The notes beneath the pieces are model-generated. The model did not search any database and was not told the origin of the DNA. It saw nothing but the letters and a program-made list of their open reading frames with translations. A program made the position numbers and the translations under genes. From Nostoc sp. ATCC 53789 (GTDB taxonomy: Bacteria; Cyanobacteriota; Cyanobacteriia; Cyanobacteriales; Nostocaceae): a stretch of DNA of 64,000 bases. The DNA is taken from contig NZ_CP046703.1 of assembly GCF_009873495.1 (NCBI RefSeq), positions 5,918,501 to 5,982,500 of the forward strand, written 5' to 3'. This document shows, piece by piece, positions 52,134 to 61,402 of this stretch (within the stretch, counting starts at the first letter, position 1; the number at the start of each line of letters is the position of its first letter).

Positions 52134-52280
52134 GTTGAAGAATCATTCTCCTGTTTAGATATAGTGGCCGAAGAAGTAACCTCAATCTGGCTGTTGCCGA
52201 GAAATGGAGGGTTAGTTTCTTCTGCTGATAAATTCTGAGGTCGAAATGCTAATTTTAGCACTGCCTAGCATTTGCTGCTA

Positions 52281-52312
52281 TTAGTCATTAGTCATTGGTC
52301 ATTTGTCATTTG
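52281..52312. repeat. STRR heptamer tract (TTGGTCA type)
   Basis: TTAGTCA, TTAGTCA, TTGGTCA, TTTGTCA and TTTG stand in tandem between ffh and rpsP. They are followed by CAATGCCCCATGCCCAATGCCCAAT (in two parts), a second heptamer class. Confidence 0.8.
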
Positions 52313-52347
52313 TAAATTACCAATGCCCCATGCCCAATGCCCAATAA

Positions 52348-53814
52348 TTAAAGATTGCCGAACCCTTTTTTCTTTTTCTCTTTGGTTTTTTTCTTTTTCG
52401 TGCCTGCATCACCACCATAACCCCGCCATCCGGGGGCTGCGGGACGATTACCTGCACCTGCGAAGGCGTTGCCCATGCCGCCGCCACCGCCGAACATTCC
52501 CGGCATTCCAGGGAAGCCACCTTGACCCATTTGCTGCATGAGCGATCGCATTTTTTGGAAATCACCCACCAGTTTAGTCACATCTGACTCTCTATAGCCG
52601 GAGCCAGAAGCAATCCGCCGCCGACGACTGGGAGAACTGGCTAATAAATCTGGGTCATGGCGTTCTTGGCGAGTCATGGAGTTAATCATCGCTTCACAGC
52701 GTTTCAGCTGGGTTTCTCCCTGCTTGAGTTGGTCGTCTGAGAGCTTGTTCATCCCTGGGATCATCTTGATGAAGCCTCCCAGAGAACCCATGTTCTTCAG
52801 CATCCGCAACTGCTTGAGAAAGTCAGTAAAGTCAAACTTTGCTGACAGGATTTTCTCCTGCATTTTCTCAGCATCGGCTAAATCGAACTCTTCCTGGGCT
52901 TTTTCTACTAGAGTTAGCACATCGCCCATTCCCAAAATTCGGGATGCCATGCGATCGGGATAAAAGGGTTGCAGTGCCTCGACTTTCTCACCCACACCCA
53001 CAAACTTAATCGGCGCTCCCGAAATCTTTCGCACTGACAGCGCTGCACCACCACGGCTATCACCATCCATTTTGGTGAGAATCGCCCCAGTAATTCCGAT
53101 CTGCTCATGGAAGGTGCGAGTAAGATTTGCTGCTTCTTGACCAGTCATCGCGTCCACCACCAAGAGAGTTTCATGGGGTTGGACAGTTGCTTTGATGCGG
53201 GCTAATTCCGCCATCATATCTTCGTCAATTTGCAGGCGACCAGCAGTATCAATAATTACTGTGTTTACACCTTCTGCCCTAGCGCGTTCTACGCCCTGTC
53301 GAGCAATTTCTACTGGATCTGCGTCGCTTCCTAGTTCAAATACTGGTACATCAATTTGCTTACCCAACGTCAGCAACTGGTCGATCGCTGCTGGGCGATA
53401 TACGTCTGTCGCTACCAACAAACAGCTACGATCTAATTTTCTCAGATGTAAGGCTAACTTAGCCGTCGCTGTGGTTTTACCAGTACCTTGCAAACCAGCC
53501 ATCAACACAATAGTAGGCTTTTCCTTAGCTTCTGCGATGGGAACATTTTCTTCTCCCATCACCTCCACTAGTTCATCGTGAACAATTTTGATGAACTGTT
53601 GGTCAGGTCGCACCCCGGTAACTACCTCGGCTCCTTGGGCTTTGGCTTCGACTTCGCTAATAAAATCTTTGACTACCTGGAGATTGACATCTGCCTCCAA
53701 CAAGGCGCGGCGCACTTCGCGCAAGGCATCTTGAATGTTGGATTGAGAAATTTTGTCCTGTCCCCGCAGTTTTTTCCAGGCGGCTTCTAAACGGTCAGAT
53801 AGAGCATCAAACAT
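52348..53814 (-). CDS. ffh: signal recognition particle protein Ffh
   Basis: This 488 aa protein has an N domain, then the G domain with GLQGTGKTTATAKLALHL (P-loop), DVYRPAAIDQL, DTAGRLQIDEDMM and TKMDGDSRGGAALS, then the methionine-rich M domain with GGFIKMIPGMNKL and RRRRIASGSG, which binds 4.5S RNA. The C-terminal tail is rich in Gly, Met and Lys. It delivers nascent membrane proteins to the membrane. It starts the ffh-rpsP-KH-phoH cluster. Confidence 0.96.
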   Translation of the reverse strand: MFDALSDRLEAAWKKLRGQDKISQSNIQDALREVRRALLEADVNLQVVKDFISEVEAKAQGAEVVTGVRPDQQFIKIVHDELVEVMGEENVPIAEAKEKPTIVLMAGLQGTGKTTATAKLALHLRKLDRSCLLVATDVYRPAAIDQLLTLGKQIDVPVFELGSDADPVEIARQGVERARAEGVNTVIIDTAGRLQIDEDMMAELARIKATVQPHETLLVVDAMTGQEAANLTRTFHEQIGITGAILTKMDGDSRGGAALSVRKISGAPIKFVGVGEKVEALQPFYPDRMASRILGMGDVLTLVEKAQEEFDLADAEKMQEKILSAKFDFTDFLKQLRMLKNMGSLGGFIKMIPGMNKLSDDQLKQGETQLKRCEAMINSMTRQERHDPDLLASSPSRRRRIASGSGYRESDVTKLVGDFQKMRSLMQQMGQGGFPGMPGMFGGGGGMGNAFAGAGNRPAAPGWRGYGGDAGTKKKKTKEKKKKGFGNL

Positions 53815-54029
53815 AATGTAATTACAGGTAGTTCGCCAATGAGGAATCTTGAACCGCCGATAAATGCGATTCGAAATTTCCGCTAAATTTTAAACGTGCT
53901 ATTTACCAGCTTAGTAGTTTTCACCGCGACTGTAGCAACCAGATACCTAGCTTTATAGAAGATTGAGCTTAAAGTACAATGAGGGCAAGAAAGGCTATTG
54001 TACAGCGAGAACCTACATTACATATCGCT

Positions 54030-54659
54030 ATGACTAGCAACACACTGCTTCAACCCACAGAAATCATCCACTTATCGGGTATCAGTTGGCAAACTTATGA
54101 AAACTTGCTAACTGAACTTAGTGCTAGTCGCCGCCTCCGGCTTACTTACAATCGAGGTACTTTAGAAATCATGGTTCCTTCACCCGAACATGAAAGTTAT
54201 AAAAAAATTGTGGGTCGATTTGTAGAAACTCTAGCGGAAGAACTAGAAGTTAGGATTCAGCCCCTTGGTTCTACTACTTTCAAACGTCCAGAACTGAGTG
54301 GTGCAGAACCAGATGAATGCTTTTACATTAAAAATGTCAAGTTCATTAAGGGGAAAAAAAGAATTAATTTGCAACAAGATCCACCACCAGATTTGGTAGT
54401 GGAAATTGATATTACCAGCAGTTCCAAAAATCGTTTTCAAGTCTATGCTGATATGGGTGTACCAGAGATTTGGCGTTATGATGGCACTATTTTTAGTATA
54501 AATATCTTACGAAATGACCAATATATAGCTGTTGACCAAAGTTTAGCGTTTCCTAATTTGCCATTAACAGAGATTTCTAATTTTTTAGAGCAGGTGGGAG
54601 AAAAAGATTATTTGGAATTAGTTAAAGAATTTCGCCAATGGGTTAAAAGCAAAATTTAA
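54030..54659 (+). CDS. Uma2-family putative endonuclease
   Basis: ATG at 54030 (MTSNTLLQPTEIIHLSGISW) is preferred over the 53979 codon, giving 209 aa. The Uma2 pattern is complete: RLTYNRGTLEIMVPSPEHE, GAEPDECFYI, PPDLVVEIDITSSSKNR and YADMGVPEIWRYDG. These hold the acidic and lysine positions of a PD-(D/E)XK fold. Unlike the copy at 226-834 it is intact. Its cellular role is unknown. Confidence 0.85.
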   Translation: MTSNTLLQPTEIIHLSGISWQTYENLLTELSASRRLRLTYNRGTLEIMVPSPEHESYKKIVGRFVETLAEELEVRIQPLGSTTFKRPELSGAEPDECFYIKNVKFIKGKKRINLQQDPPPDLVVEIDITSSSKNRFQVYADMGVPEIWRYDGTIFSINILRNDQYIAVDQSLAFPNLPLTEISNFLEQVGEKDYLELVKEFRQWVKSKI

Positions 54660-54687
54660 TATCAAAATTGCGAGTTAATTTAGATAG

Positions 54688-55332
54688 ATGTCGCAGCGAA
54701 TCAAAGTATATTCATACTCGATATACCACTCGTCAAATTCATATATTGGTATCGCTCTTGCCGAAAAAGCATTGCAGGGTTTACCTGTTGATATTGAACG
54801 ACGACCAATTTACATACCAAAAGAGCGAGGTATAAAGGTAGCTGATTTACAAGGACGAAGTGAAAACGCTTTGTTATCGTCGTATCACAAAGAAGATTGT
54901 TTGCGGTGGGCGAAAAAGTACGGCATTGAAATTCGGCTCAAGGAACTTGAAGAATTTGGTCGGTGGGTCAAGCGCTGGGAGCAAATGAAATTTGGTCGGG
55001 AAGAACTTCCTGCGAGAGCGTATTATGCTGCTTGTGGAACTGGGAAGGAGCATCTGCTTGATGCAGCTTTTTTTCGAGCGACGTACATCGATCTTCTTGA
55101 TGTTAACGATGAGTCTGTGATTAGGAAAGTTGTAAATGATGTCGGGTTGGATGGCGATCGCATTCTTGAGTTAATCCACAGGGAAGCAGCCAAAGAAGCA
55201 GCAGTGGCAGCTTTGGCAGAATACGAACAGTTTGGCTGTCCCGGAGTCCCGACTTGGGTAGTCAACGGTGAGAGATTTTGGGGAAAGGATCGCGTTGATT
55301 GGCTTGTCGAAAAGGTAAAGCAATTATCTTAA
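54688..55332 (+). CDS. DsbA-family oxidoreductase / HCCA isomerase-like protein
   Basis: This 214 aa protein has a thioredoxin fold with a helical insertion. It starts KVYSYSIYHSSNSYIGIALAE, where the CxxC of DsbA is replaced by a serine-rich loop as in 2-hydroxychromene-2-carboxylate isomerases and kappa-class glutathione transferases. The cis-proline loop FGCPGVPTWVVNGERFWGKDR is conserved. It may use glutathione; its substrate is unknown. It follows the Uma2 gene by 28 bases, possibly co-transcribed. Confidence 0.82.
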   Translation: MSQRIKVYSYSIYHSSNSYIGIALAEKALQGLPVDIERRPIYIPKERGIKVADLQGRSENALLSSYHKEDCLRWAKKYGIEIRLKELEEFGRWVKRWEQMKFGREELPARAYYAACGTGKEHLLDAAFFRATYIDLLDVNDESVIRKVVNDVGLDGDRILELIHREAAKEAAVAALAEYEQFGCPGVPTWVVNGERFWGKDRVDWLVEKVKQLS

Positions 55333-55358
55333 TTTCTCAAGAGTCGCCCTTTGATGAT

Positions 55359-55777
55359 TTAGCTTGGTGCTGGTTTTGAATGCTGTTGTTGATAAAAACG
55401 AATAACTTTTTGCACATACTCAGCAGTGAAGCCTTTGTTACAACCTGTATAGCTACCAGTCATCCACCAACAAGCTGCGCCACGCACAGATGCAATTTCA
55501 TTATTAGTAGCGCGGAATTGATTGGTTAACTCACGGCGGGTAATGCAAGAGACAACTTGGCGAGCGATCGCAGCATTGTTTTCAAACCGTGTCGGTGTTA
55601 GTTCTCGTTTGAGACAAGTTCTTGCCCAGCCTTTGAGGGTTTCTGGTTTCACTTGCCATTCGCTGTAATATCCATCGTTGGGATTTTTTGTTTGCGGTGC
55701 AGCCTATCGCAATGCTTCTACCATCGCCGCAACTTGAGCATCAGAAACCGGTACTGGCTGCTGTGCTTGAGCTAATA
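55359..55777 (-). pseudogene. exported small protein gene, broken by a stop and a mobile element
   Basis: Reading toward lower coordinates, the frame gives VLAQAQQPVPVSDAQVAAMVEALR, a TAG at 55704-55706, then AAPQTKNPNDGYYSEWQVKPETLKGWARTCL and on to RFYQQQHSKPAPS, read in parts. LAQAQ looks like the end of a signal peptide, but the part before it is replaced by the 432 bp element that starts at 55778. Four cysteines suggest a disulfide-bonded periplasmic protein. The intact family is unknown to me. The remaining 97-codon ORF (55359-55652) has an ATG but would lack any export signal. Confidence 0.72.
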
Positions 55778-56209
55778 CCCCTCTTCTGTCACTTTCCGGA
55801 ATAAGCAAGTAGTAAATAAGTTAAATTATCCAGAAGCATAACCAGGTCTAAATTGATTCATGGCAGCAATTAAATGATTGAATCCTAGCAATAAGTGTGA
55901 ATTAGGGAAAATACTTAACCAGGGATAAATCAACCAAAAGAGTAAGAGTGGTTGGATAATTAGACGCAGATTATTTAAAGTATTTTTCCATCCGTATTCG
56001 TGGTTCCATTGCGGATGATTAGAAAAATCAACATCACTATTTTCTTCTGCCTCAGTCTCAATATTCATCTATGGTGGCAACTGTTGGGTGAGCATCTCTT
56101 GCCAAATGTTTCAAGATTTGTAATTCTACATCCATTGACCTACTTACCTTTCAGGGTTTTATTTTTTTATTCTTTTATTCAGAATACCCGGAAAGTGACA
56201 GAAGAAGGG
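55778..56209. mobile_element. 432 bp element with 22-bp terminal inverted repeats and TA flanks
   Basis: The left end CCCCTCTTCTGTCACTTTCCGG (55778-55799, written as two overlapping parts CCCCTCTTCTGTCAC and CACTTTCCGG) and the right end (56188-56209) are inverted copies with one mismatch. TA lies directly outside both ends (55776-55777 and 56210-56211). That is the target duplication of the IS630/Tc1-mariner group. No transposase is inside, only an 80-codon ORF, so it is non-autonomous. Confidence 0.72.
55826..56068 (-). CDS. small hypothetical protein inside the 432 bp element
   Basis: This 80 aa protein has an acidic start (MNIETEAEENSDVDFSNH) and one or two hydrophobic helices (LRLIIQPLLLFWLIYPWLSIF and LLLGFNHLIAAM). 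It is not similar to any transposase I know. It may be cargo of the element or a chance frame. Confidence 0.35.
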   Translation of the reverse strand: MNIETEAEENSDVDFSNHPQWNHEYGWKNTLNNLRLIIQPLLLFWLIYPWLSIFPNSHLLLGFNHLIAAMNQFRPGYASG

Positions 56210-56244
56210 TAAGACTCTCACTAAATCAAAGATTTAGTGGTGCA

Positions 56245-56362
56245 ACAATTCAGTGGCGGGTCTGAATCCCTCACTGATAGCGCAGCGTAAAGCCTTCGGC
56301 ATAGCTTCGCTTAGGGCGAGTCCGCGAGCGTCTTCATTCTGACTCCTGAATTCTGAAGTCTT
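56245..56362. repeat. dispersed repeat cluster (GCGTAAAGCCTTCGGC type)
   Basis: The stretch runs from GGGTCTGAATCCCTCACTGATAG through GCTTCGCTTAGGGCGAGTCC to TTCTGACTCCTGAATTCTGAAG, all read in parts. The last motif also occurs near 45648-45668. A CTAAATC-AAA-GATTTAG hairpin lies just before it (56221-56237). The rest of 56363-56681 is AT-rich, with another CTGCGCGAAGACC-type repeat at about 56600-56640 and no gene. Confidence 0.55.
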
Positions 56363-56681
56363 CTTCAAAAAATTTACTATAAAAAGCGGTACTAAAAAAC
56401 TACCAAATAGTAGCCTCTTAATAATCATTATAAATTATTGAATATTTAATTTTTTAGAAATCTAAATGAGAATTAGTTATCCTCACATTAGTACAAGGAA
56501 TTGTCTATTTATTAAAGTTGTTATTGAGATGTTAAAAATCAAGTACAGCATTTAACTAATTCGTAGCGAGTTAAATTTGGCAAGACTCTGTGCCCCTACC
56601 CTGCGCGAAGACCAAGCGCTTATGCACTTAGCTTTGCTACCTAGTGCGTTTAAAAACGCTACGATTTCACGCAAAACGATA

Positions 56682-57638
56682 CTAAGATTTACTCTTATCT
56701 GCTTCTTTCTGCGCCGCCTCACTATATTTCTTATATAGTTGAGTCCGAATTTTAGCTTCCTGATAACGGCTATGGTTTTGTGGCACCGTACCCATTAAAT
56801 CTGAAGCTCGTTGCCACTTAGCAGCGATCTCTAGCCATTGAGTTGAGCTTGTGGCTGTTTTACCAGATGCAGAAGCTTGATTGGCAATTCGCACAGATAT
56901 TGAAAATGGGTCATCAGCTGGCTCATCAAAGCTATTGCTAGGAACACGAGATGGTGTTTGGGCTTTCCTCTGGTTAGTATTTTCTGTAGTTAAAGATTTG
57001 GACGTTTGTGGTTGCATTAGGTTTTTCAGTTTATCACCTAGCTGGGCATAAACAATCCAACTAAGTAACAAGAGTGAGCATAAACCAGCTGCTGCTAATA
57101 CCTTGGTTTTAGGTTTATTACTGTGTTTTTCTTTGTTAATAAGTACCAAAGGACGAGAGACTTGAGTTTTAGGAAAATTTGGTTTTCCTAAGTCAGCTTG
57201 AGCTTCTGTAAAATCTTTAATTAGTTGCTTTACAATATTGGGCTGAATTAAGGCAATTTCCTGTGACCAGAGCAATTGGTTGTCGCGATCGCTATCTATC
57301 TCTTTTAACCATAGTAATTGTTGTTCTCGAACAATCCGACTGTTGATATTGACTCGGCGAATGTGACGCGGAGCAATAGACTCAAGAATTTGCTGGATTT
57401 GTTCTACGAGGGGAGATTGCTCAAGTTGCTCTATCCTAGCTGCCTCGCACAGAAGTTGTAAAACACCATCAGAAAAAATGGCTCTAGTTCTGACACCAGA
57501 TTTGGCTAGCTTTTCATTTAATAACTGAATAATCGCAGCAACGCTCCCTTGGTGAGCTTGCCAACCGATATCGTTTATTCGGTCTACCATCTGAGGTTTG
57601 GTGATAACTCTTCCACCCTGACTGATTAACGTATTCAT
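56682..57638 (-). CDS. conserved cyanobacterial membrane protein of unknown function
   Basis: This 318 aa protein has an N-terminal helical region (about 1-160), one membrane helix (about 179-199, VLAAAGLCSLLLLSWIVYAQL), a Ser/Thr/Asn-rich linker, and a C-terminal helix pair with TQWLEIAAKWQRASDLMGTVPQNHSRYQEAKIRTQLYKKYSEAA (in parts). The W-x(n)-A-x-LM-x-VP-x-H-x-Y-x-A pattern at the end is recurrent in cyanobacterial proteins of unknown role. No partner genes are nearby. Confidence 0.65.
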   Translation of the reverse strand: MNTLISQGGRVITKPQMVDRINDIGWQAHQGSVAAIIQLLNEKLAKSGVRTRAIFSDGVLQLLCEAARIEQLEQSPLVEQIQQILESIAPRHIRRVNINSRIVREQQLLWLKEIDSDRDNQLLWSQEIALIQPNIVKQLIKDFTEAQADLGKPNFPKTQVSRPLVLINKEKHSNKPKTKVLAAAGLCSLLLLSWIVYAQLGDKLKNLMQPQTSKSLTTENTNQRKAQTPSRVPSNSFDEPADDPFSISVRIANQASASGKTATSSTQWLEIAAKWQRASDLMGTVPQNHSRYQEAKIRTQLYKKYSEAAQKEADKSKS

Positions 57639-58307
57639 TAATTTAGGGACTCTTTTCTACTGACCTTGATCTTGTCTTCGATTTTACGAGTAAAAAGATG
57701 AGTTGCCAAATAAAATCATAAAAGTCAAGCCTCCCTTCTCGGTTCGGTAAAGATGCTCGATCGCGCTCAGTTAATTTAACACTCCCACGCTTAAAAAGTG
57801 TAGGATTCTTGAACTGAAACAGCGCTTTCAGGTTATTAACGCCGATGCTGGCGGACGAGCTACCTGTTTGACATACTACATTATGATGTCTTTTGGCGAT
57901 CGCATAAACTCAAGTTAAGTTAGCTAAATAGTATCAGGATCAACACCAAGGGATGTTTAATGTCTAGCCGCTTCTCTGTAAGAGGCTACGCCGACTCCAA
58001 CGCCTCTACACAACTAGTTTCTTCAACCTTTCCACCTGCGTGCATATCTTGCTATTGAGCTTATTCCCTGGTTAATCTTTCCTGTTTCACAGACTTTCGC
58101 TGATATTTCTGGAAGTGTCATGCTGTCAGATATTATTCACAAAGGAAACAAAATAGCTGGATGAGGATAAATTTGTCAGTCATTCTCGCTTTTTTTGCCT
58201 TTTTATCAGAATGGCAAGACTATTTAGTACAGCGATCGCTACATTAGAAGATATATATAAATAAAAATCATTGTTGATTTTTATTCGTTCGCAGTTCACA
58301 CAAAACC
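57639..58307. other. 669 bp intergenic region with TnpB remnant and repeats
   Basis: It contains the TnpB-type remnant at 57772-57880, a CTGTAAGAGGCTACGCC repeat near 57976-58000, and AT-rich promoter DNA before the M3 peptidase gene. No intact gene was seen. Confidence 0.55.
57772..57880 (-). pseudogene. remnant of an IS200/IS605-type tnpB 3' end
   Basis: On the minus strand one frame reads VVCQTGSSSASIGVNNLKALFQ, like the end of a TnpB protein. It is followed by AAGAATCCTACAC-TTTTTAAGC-GTGGGAGTGTTAA, which resembles the right-end hairpin of IS200/IS605 elements (CCCACGC/GCGTGGG) with two substitutions. Upstream the frame decays. The remnant is short, so confidence is limited. Confidence 0.4.
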
Positions 58308-60419
58308 ATGAGTGCAAGTACCATTATTTCCGAAAATCCCTTACTCCAAGGCGTTGGCTTACCTCCCTTTGCAGAGATTAAACCAGAACGAGTAGTACCA
58401 GCCTTCAATCAGCTGTTGGCAGAACTTGAGCAGCAACTTGCCACCTTAGAAGCTAGTGTACAGCCTACTTGGAGTAGTTTAGTAGAACCTTTAGAAAAGC
58501 TGACAGAACGGCTTACCTGGAGTTGGGGGGTGGTGAATCATTTAATGGGTGTTAAAAATAGCCCGGAACTGCGCGAAGCTCATGAAATTGTACAGCCGAT
58601 AGTCGTACAATTTATCAACAAGCTCGGTCAAAGTCAACCTATCTACAATGCTTTTAAAGCACTCCGTACCAGTGACAATTGGGCAACTTTAGAATTAGCC
58701 CAACAGCGCATTGTAGAAGCCGCCATTCGAGATGCAGAACTTTCTGGTGTTGGCTTACAAGGAGAGGTAAGAGAGCGTTTCAATGCCATACAGATGGAGT
58801 TAGCAGAACTTTCTACCAAATTTTCTAACCATGTACTTGATGCCACGAAAGCCTTCAGCTTAACCCTGACAACACAAGCGGAAATTGAAGGTTTACCACC
58901 AAGCTTAGTGAGTCTAGCAGCCCAAGTTGCTCGTGCAGCAGGCGAAAGTAACGCCACACCAGAAAATGGCCCTTGGCGGATTACTTTAGACTTCCCCAGC
59001 TATGGCCCTTTCATGCAGCACAGCACCCGGCGAGATTTGCGTGAAAAGCTCTACAAAGCTCATATCACCCGCGCTTCTGCTGGCGATTTGGATAACAACC
59101 CCTTAATTGAGCGCATTTTGAAGTTGCGCCAAGAACTCGCAGATATATTAGGCTTTAAAAGTTTTGCCCAATTGAGTCTGGCTAGTAAAATGGCTCCTAA
59201 TGTTGAGGCAGTCAACGCCCTATTAGAAGAACTACGCCACGCTAGTTATGATGCTGCTGTCAAAGACTTGGTAGAACTCAAAGCTTTTGCCGCAGCACAG
59301 GGAGCAGCAGAAGCTGAGGATTTAAAACACTGGGATATCAGCTTTTGGGCAGAACGCCAGCGAGAAGCAAAATTTGCCTTTACTGCTGAAGAATTGCGTC
59401 CCTACTTTCCACTTCCCCAAGTTTTAGACGGCTTATTTGGACTAGTCAAGCGGCTGTTTGGTGTTACTGTCACTTCTGCCGATGGTCAAGCCCCAGTCTG
59501 GCATGAGGATGTGCGTTATTTCCAAATTGCTGACGAAACTGGTTCTCCCATAGCCTACTTCTACTTAGATCCTTACAGCCGTCCAGCCGAAAAACGCGGT
59601 GGTGCTTGGATGGATGTGTGCATCAATCGGGCCAAAATCACTGAAAATGGTGTCACTACCATCCGCTTACCTGTAGCTTATTTGGTGTGTAATCAAAGTC
59701 CTCCCGTAGATGGTAAACCTAGTTTGATGACCTTCTATGAAGTAGAAACTTTGTTCCACGAGTTTGGTCATGGATTGCACCATCTGCTTACTAAGGTTGA
59801 TTATCCCGGAGCCGCAGGCATCAATAATGTGGAGTGGGATGCAGTGGAACTACCTAGTCAGTTTATGGAAAACTGGTGCTATGAGCGACCCACTTTGTTT
59901 GGTATGGCGAAGCATTATGAAACTGGTGAAGCCCTACCGGAGCATTATTATCAAAAGCTGCTAGCGGCGCGTAATTATATGAGTGGTACTGCTATGTTGC
60001 GGCAGATTCACCTAAGTAGCCTTGATTTAGAACTACACTACCGCTATCACCCTGATAGTAATGAAACTCCGTCAGATGTGCGTCATCGCATAGCCAAGAC
60101 TACTACTGTTTTACAGCCACTTCCAGAAGATGCAATTTTATGTGCTTTTGGACATATTTTTGAGGGTGGTTATGCGGCGGGTTACTATAGTTACAAGTGG
60201 GCTGAGGTACTGAGTGCTGATGCTTTTGGCGCTTTTGAAGAAGCTGGTCTAGAAGATGAAGAGGCTATAAAAGCTACAGGTCGGCGTTATCGGGATACGG
60301 TACTCGCACTTGGTGGTGGTCAGCATCCAATGGAGGTGTTTAAAACTTTCCGGGGTCGTGAACCAAGTACGATCGCTTTACTCAGGCACAATGGTTTAGT
60401 CAGTGCTGCTGTAAACTAA
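58308..60419 (+). CDS. prlC: M3 family oligopeptidase (oligopeptidase A type)
   Basis: This 703 aa protein has the zinc motif H484-E-F-G-H488 in VETLFHEFGHGLHHLL and the downstream glutamate region VEWDAVELPSQFMENW. KRGGAWMDVC and the C-terminal FGHIFEGGYAAGYYSYKWAEVLSADAF motifs are conserved. The length matches oligopeptidase A. It cuts short peptides in the cytoplasm, including released signal peptides. It is a single gene with a hairpin behind it. Confidence 0.93.
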   Translation: MSASTIISENPLLQGVGLPPFAEIKPERVVPAFNQLLAELEQQLATLEASVQPTWSSLVEPLEKLTERLTWSWGVVNHLMGVKNSPELREAHEIVQPIVVQFINKLGQSQPIYNAFKALRTSDNWATLELAQQRIVEAAIRDAELSGVGLQGEVRERFNAIQMELAELSTKFSNHVLDATKAFSLTLTTQAEIEGLPPSLVSLAAQVARAAGESNATPENGPWRITLDFPSYGPFMQHSTRRDLREKLYKAHITRASAGDLDNNPLIERILKLRQELADILGFKSFAQLSLASKMAPNVEAVNALLEELRHASYDAAVKDLVELKAFAAAQGAAEAEDLKHWDISFWAERQREAKFAFTAEELRPYFPLPQVLDGLFGLVKRLFGVTVTSADGQAPVWHEDVRYFQIADETGSPIAYFYLDPYSRPAEKRGGAWMDVCINRAKITENGVTTIRLPVAYLVCNQSPPVDGKPSLMTFYEVETLFHEFGHGLHHLLTKVDYPGAAGINNVEWDAVELPSQFMENWCYERPTLFGMAKHYETGEALPEHYYQKLLAARNYMSGTAMLRQIHLSSLDLELHYRYHPDSNETPSDVRHRIAKTTTVLQPLPEDAILCAFGHIFEGGYAAGYYSYKWAEVLSADAFGAFEEAGLEDEEAIKATGRRYRDTVLALGGGQHPMEVFKTFRGREPSTIALLRHNGLVSAAVN

Positions 60420-60430
60420 ACAATACCACT

Positions 60431-60459
60431 GTAGGGAGGTTGCAATGCAATCTCCCTAC
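60431..60459 (+). terminator. hairpin behind the M3 peptidase gene
   Basis: GTAGGGAGGTTGCA pairs with the following TGCAATCTCCCTAC with 13 of 14 matches and almost no loop. It begins 12 bases after the stop codon. No long U-tract follows, so it may also be a dispersed repeat. Confidence 0.5.
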
Positions 60460-60565
60460 TTGCGTCAAATCTTTGTTATCTAGCATCTAGCGATCGCAAA
60501 GCTCGTTATCTGATACCAGTGGATTTTATCCCAAGTCATGCCCTGTCGGAGTGACAGGGAATGAC

Positions 60566-60979
60566 TTAAACTTTAGACATGAGAAACCTTGATATTTCTG
60601 CATGTGCCAACACAGCAGATGGTTCGCGCTGGAGAGCGTTGTAATACTTTCTCTCGAAGGTATTGCCCGTCTCTAACGGTACAATCAGCGTGCGGACATC
60701 AGCAATCAACTTTTCAAAATCTTCCAAAGATATCGGTTCATCTGCTTCGAGCATTTCATCAACTTGCACAACTACCTCAGAAATGCGATGTAGCCAAGCA
60801 AATTGTTCATGAGCGATAACTAGCTGAAGTAATTCTCCGCTTGATACTCGTCCACTAACCTGTTCATAGGCAATGCGTTCTGTTTCCAACAACATCTTAT
60901 GAAGGTGGAGTAATTTATTTCGTAAATCACGCAGATATTGATGTTGACGTATTCTTTGTGAAAGTGTGTTAGAAGTCAA
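60566..60979 (-). CDS. conserved hypothetical helical protein
   Basis: This 137 aa protein appears fully helical, with YLRDLRNKLLHLHKMLLETERIAYEQVSG, VSSGELLQLVIAHEQFAWLHRISEVVVQVDEML and FERKYYNALQREPSAVLAHAEI (in parts). I have a sense of similar proteins in many bacteria (LLHLHKxLLxxER...GELLQLL...FAWLxxxS), but no function is known to me. It is convergent with the M3 peptidase gene. Confidence 0.65.
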   Translation of the reverse strand: MTSNTLSQRIRQHQYLRDLRNKLLHLHKMLLETERIAYEQVSGRVSSGELLQLVIAHEQFAWLHRISEVVVQVDEMLEADEPISLEDFEKLIADVRTLIVPLETGNTFERKYYNALQREPSAVLAHAEISRFLMSKV

Positions 60980-61402
60980 TGTTAATCATCCTCTCGTTAC
61001 AATAGCCTTCAATGGCTTAAATAATTGCTGCATCCGTATTGATCGCCAATAGACTGTAGCGAACAACTAGCTTGTTGAGTGATACCGTAGCGATGCGTAG
61101 ACGCTTGCCGCTCCAACTTTCTCCCCACAACACTCTACCTAGTAAGATTCCCGTAGGATTATAGGATCGTCACTCAACATACATCGCCACTTCCGCACCG
61201 TCTTATACAAACAGCACCATTAACCATCTGCCCAATCTCAGTTCATGTATTCGGTTCCCTTGTTAAGACGTATGAAAATCAACATATCTTTTTATAACGG
61301 TTGTATCTTATATTGGATTAATCATATATTAGCATAAACTTATAAGAAGTAGATAGTTATAGAACCTAGTGAGAAAATGTCAATTATAGGAAAACAGTCT
61401 TA
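60980..61402. other. 423 bp intergenic region, no gene seen
   Basis: It holds a GTAGCGATGCGTAGACGCTTGCCGC-type dispersed repeat at about 61088-61113, then AT-rich DNA with the promoter of the PadR operon. No coding frame is supported. Confidence 0.5.
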
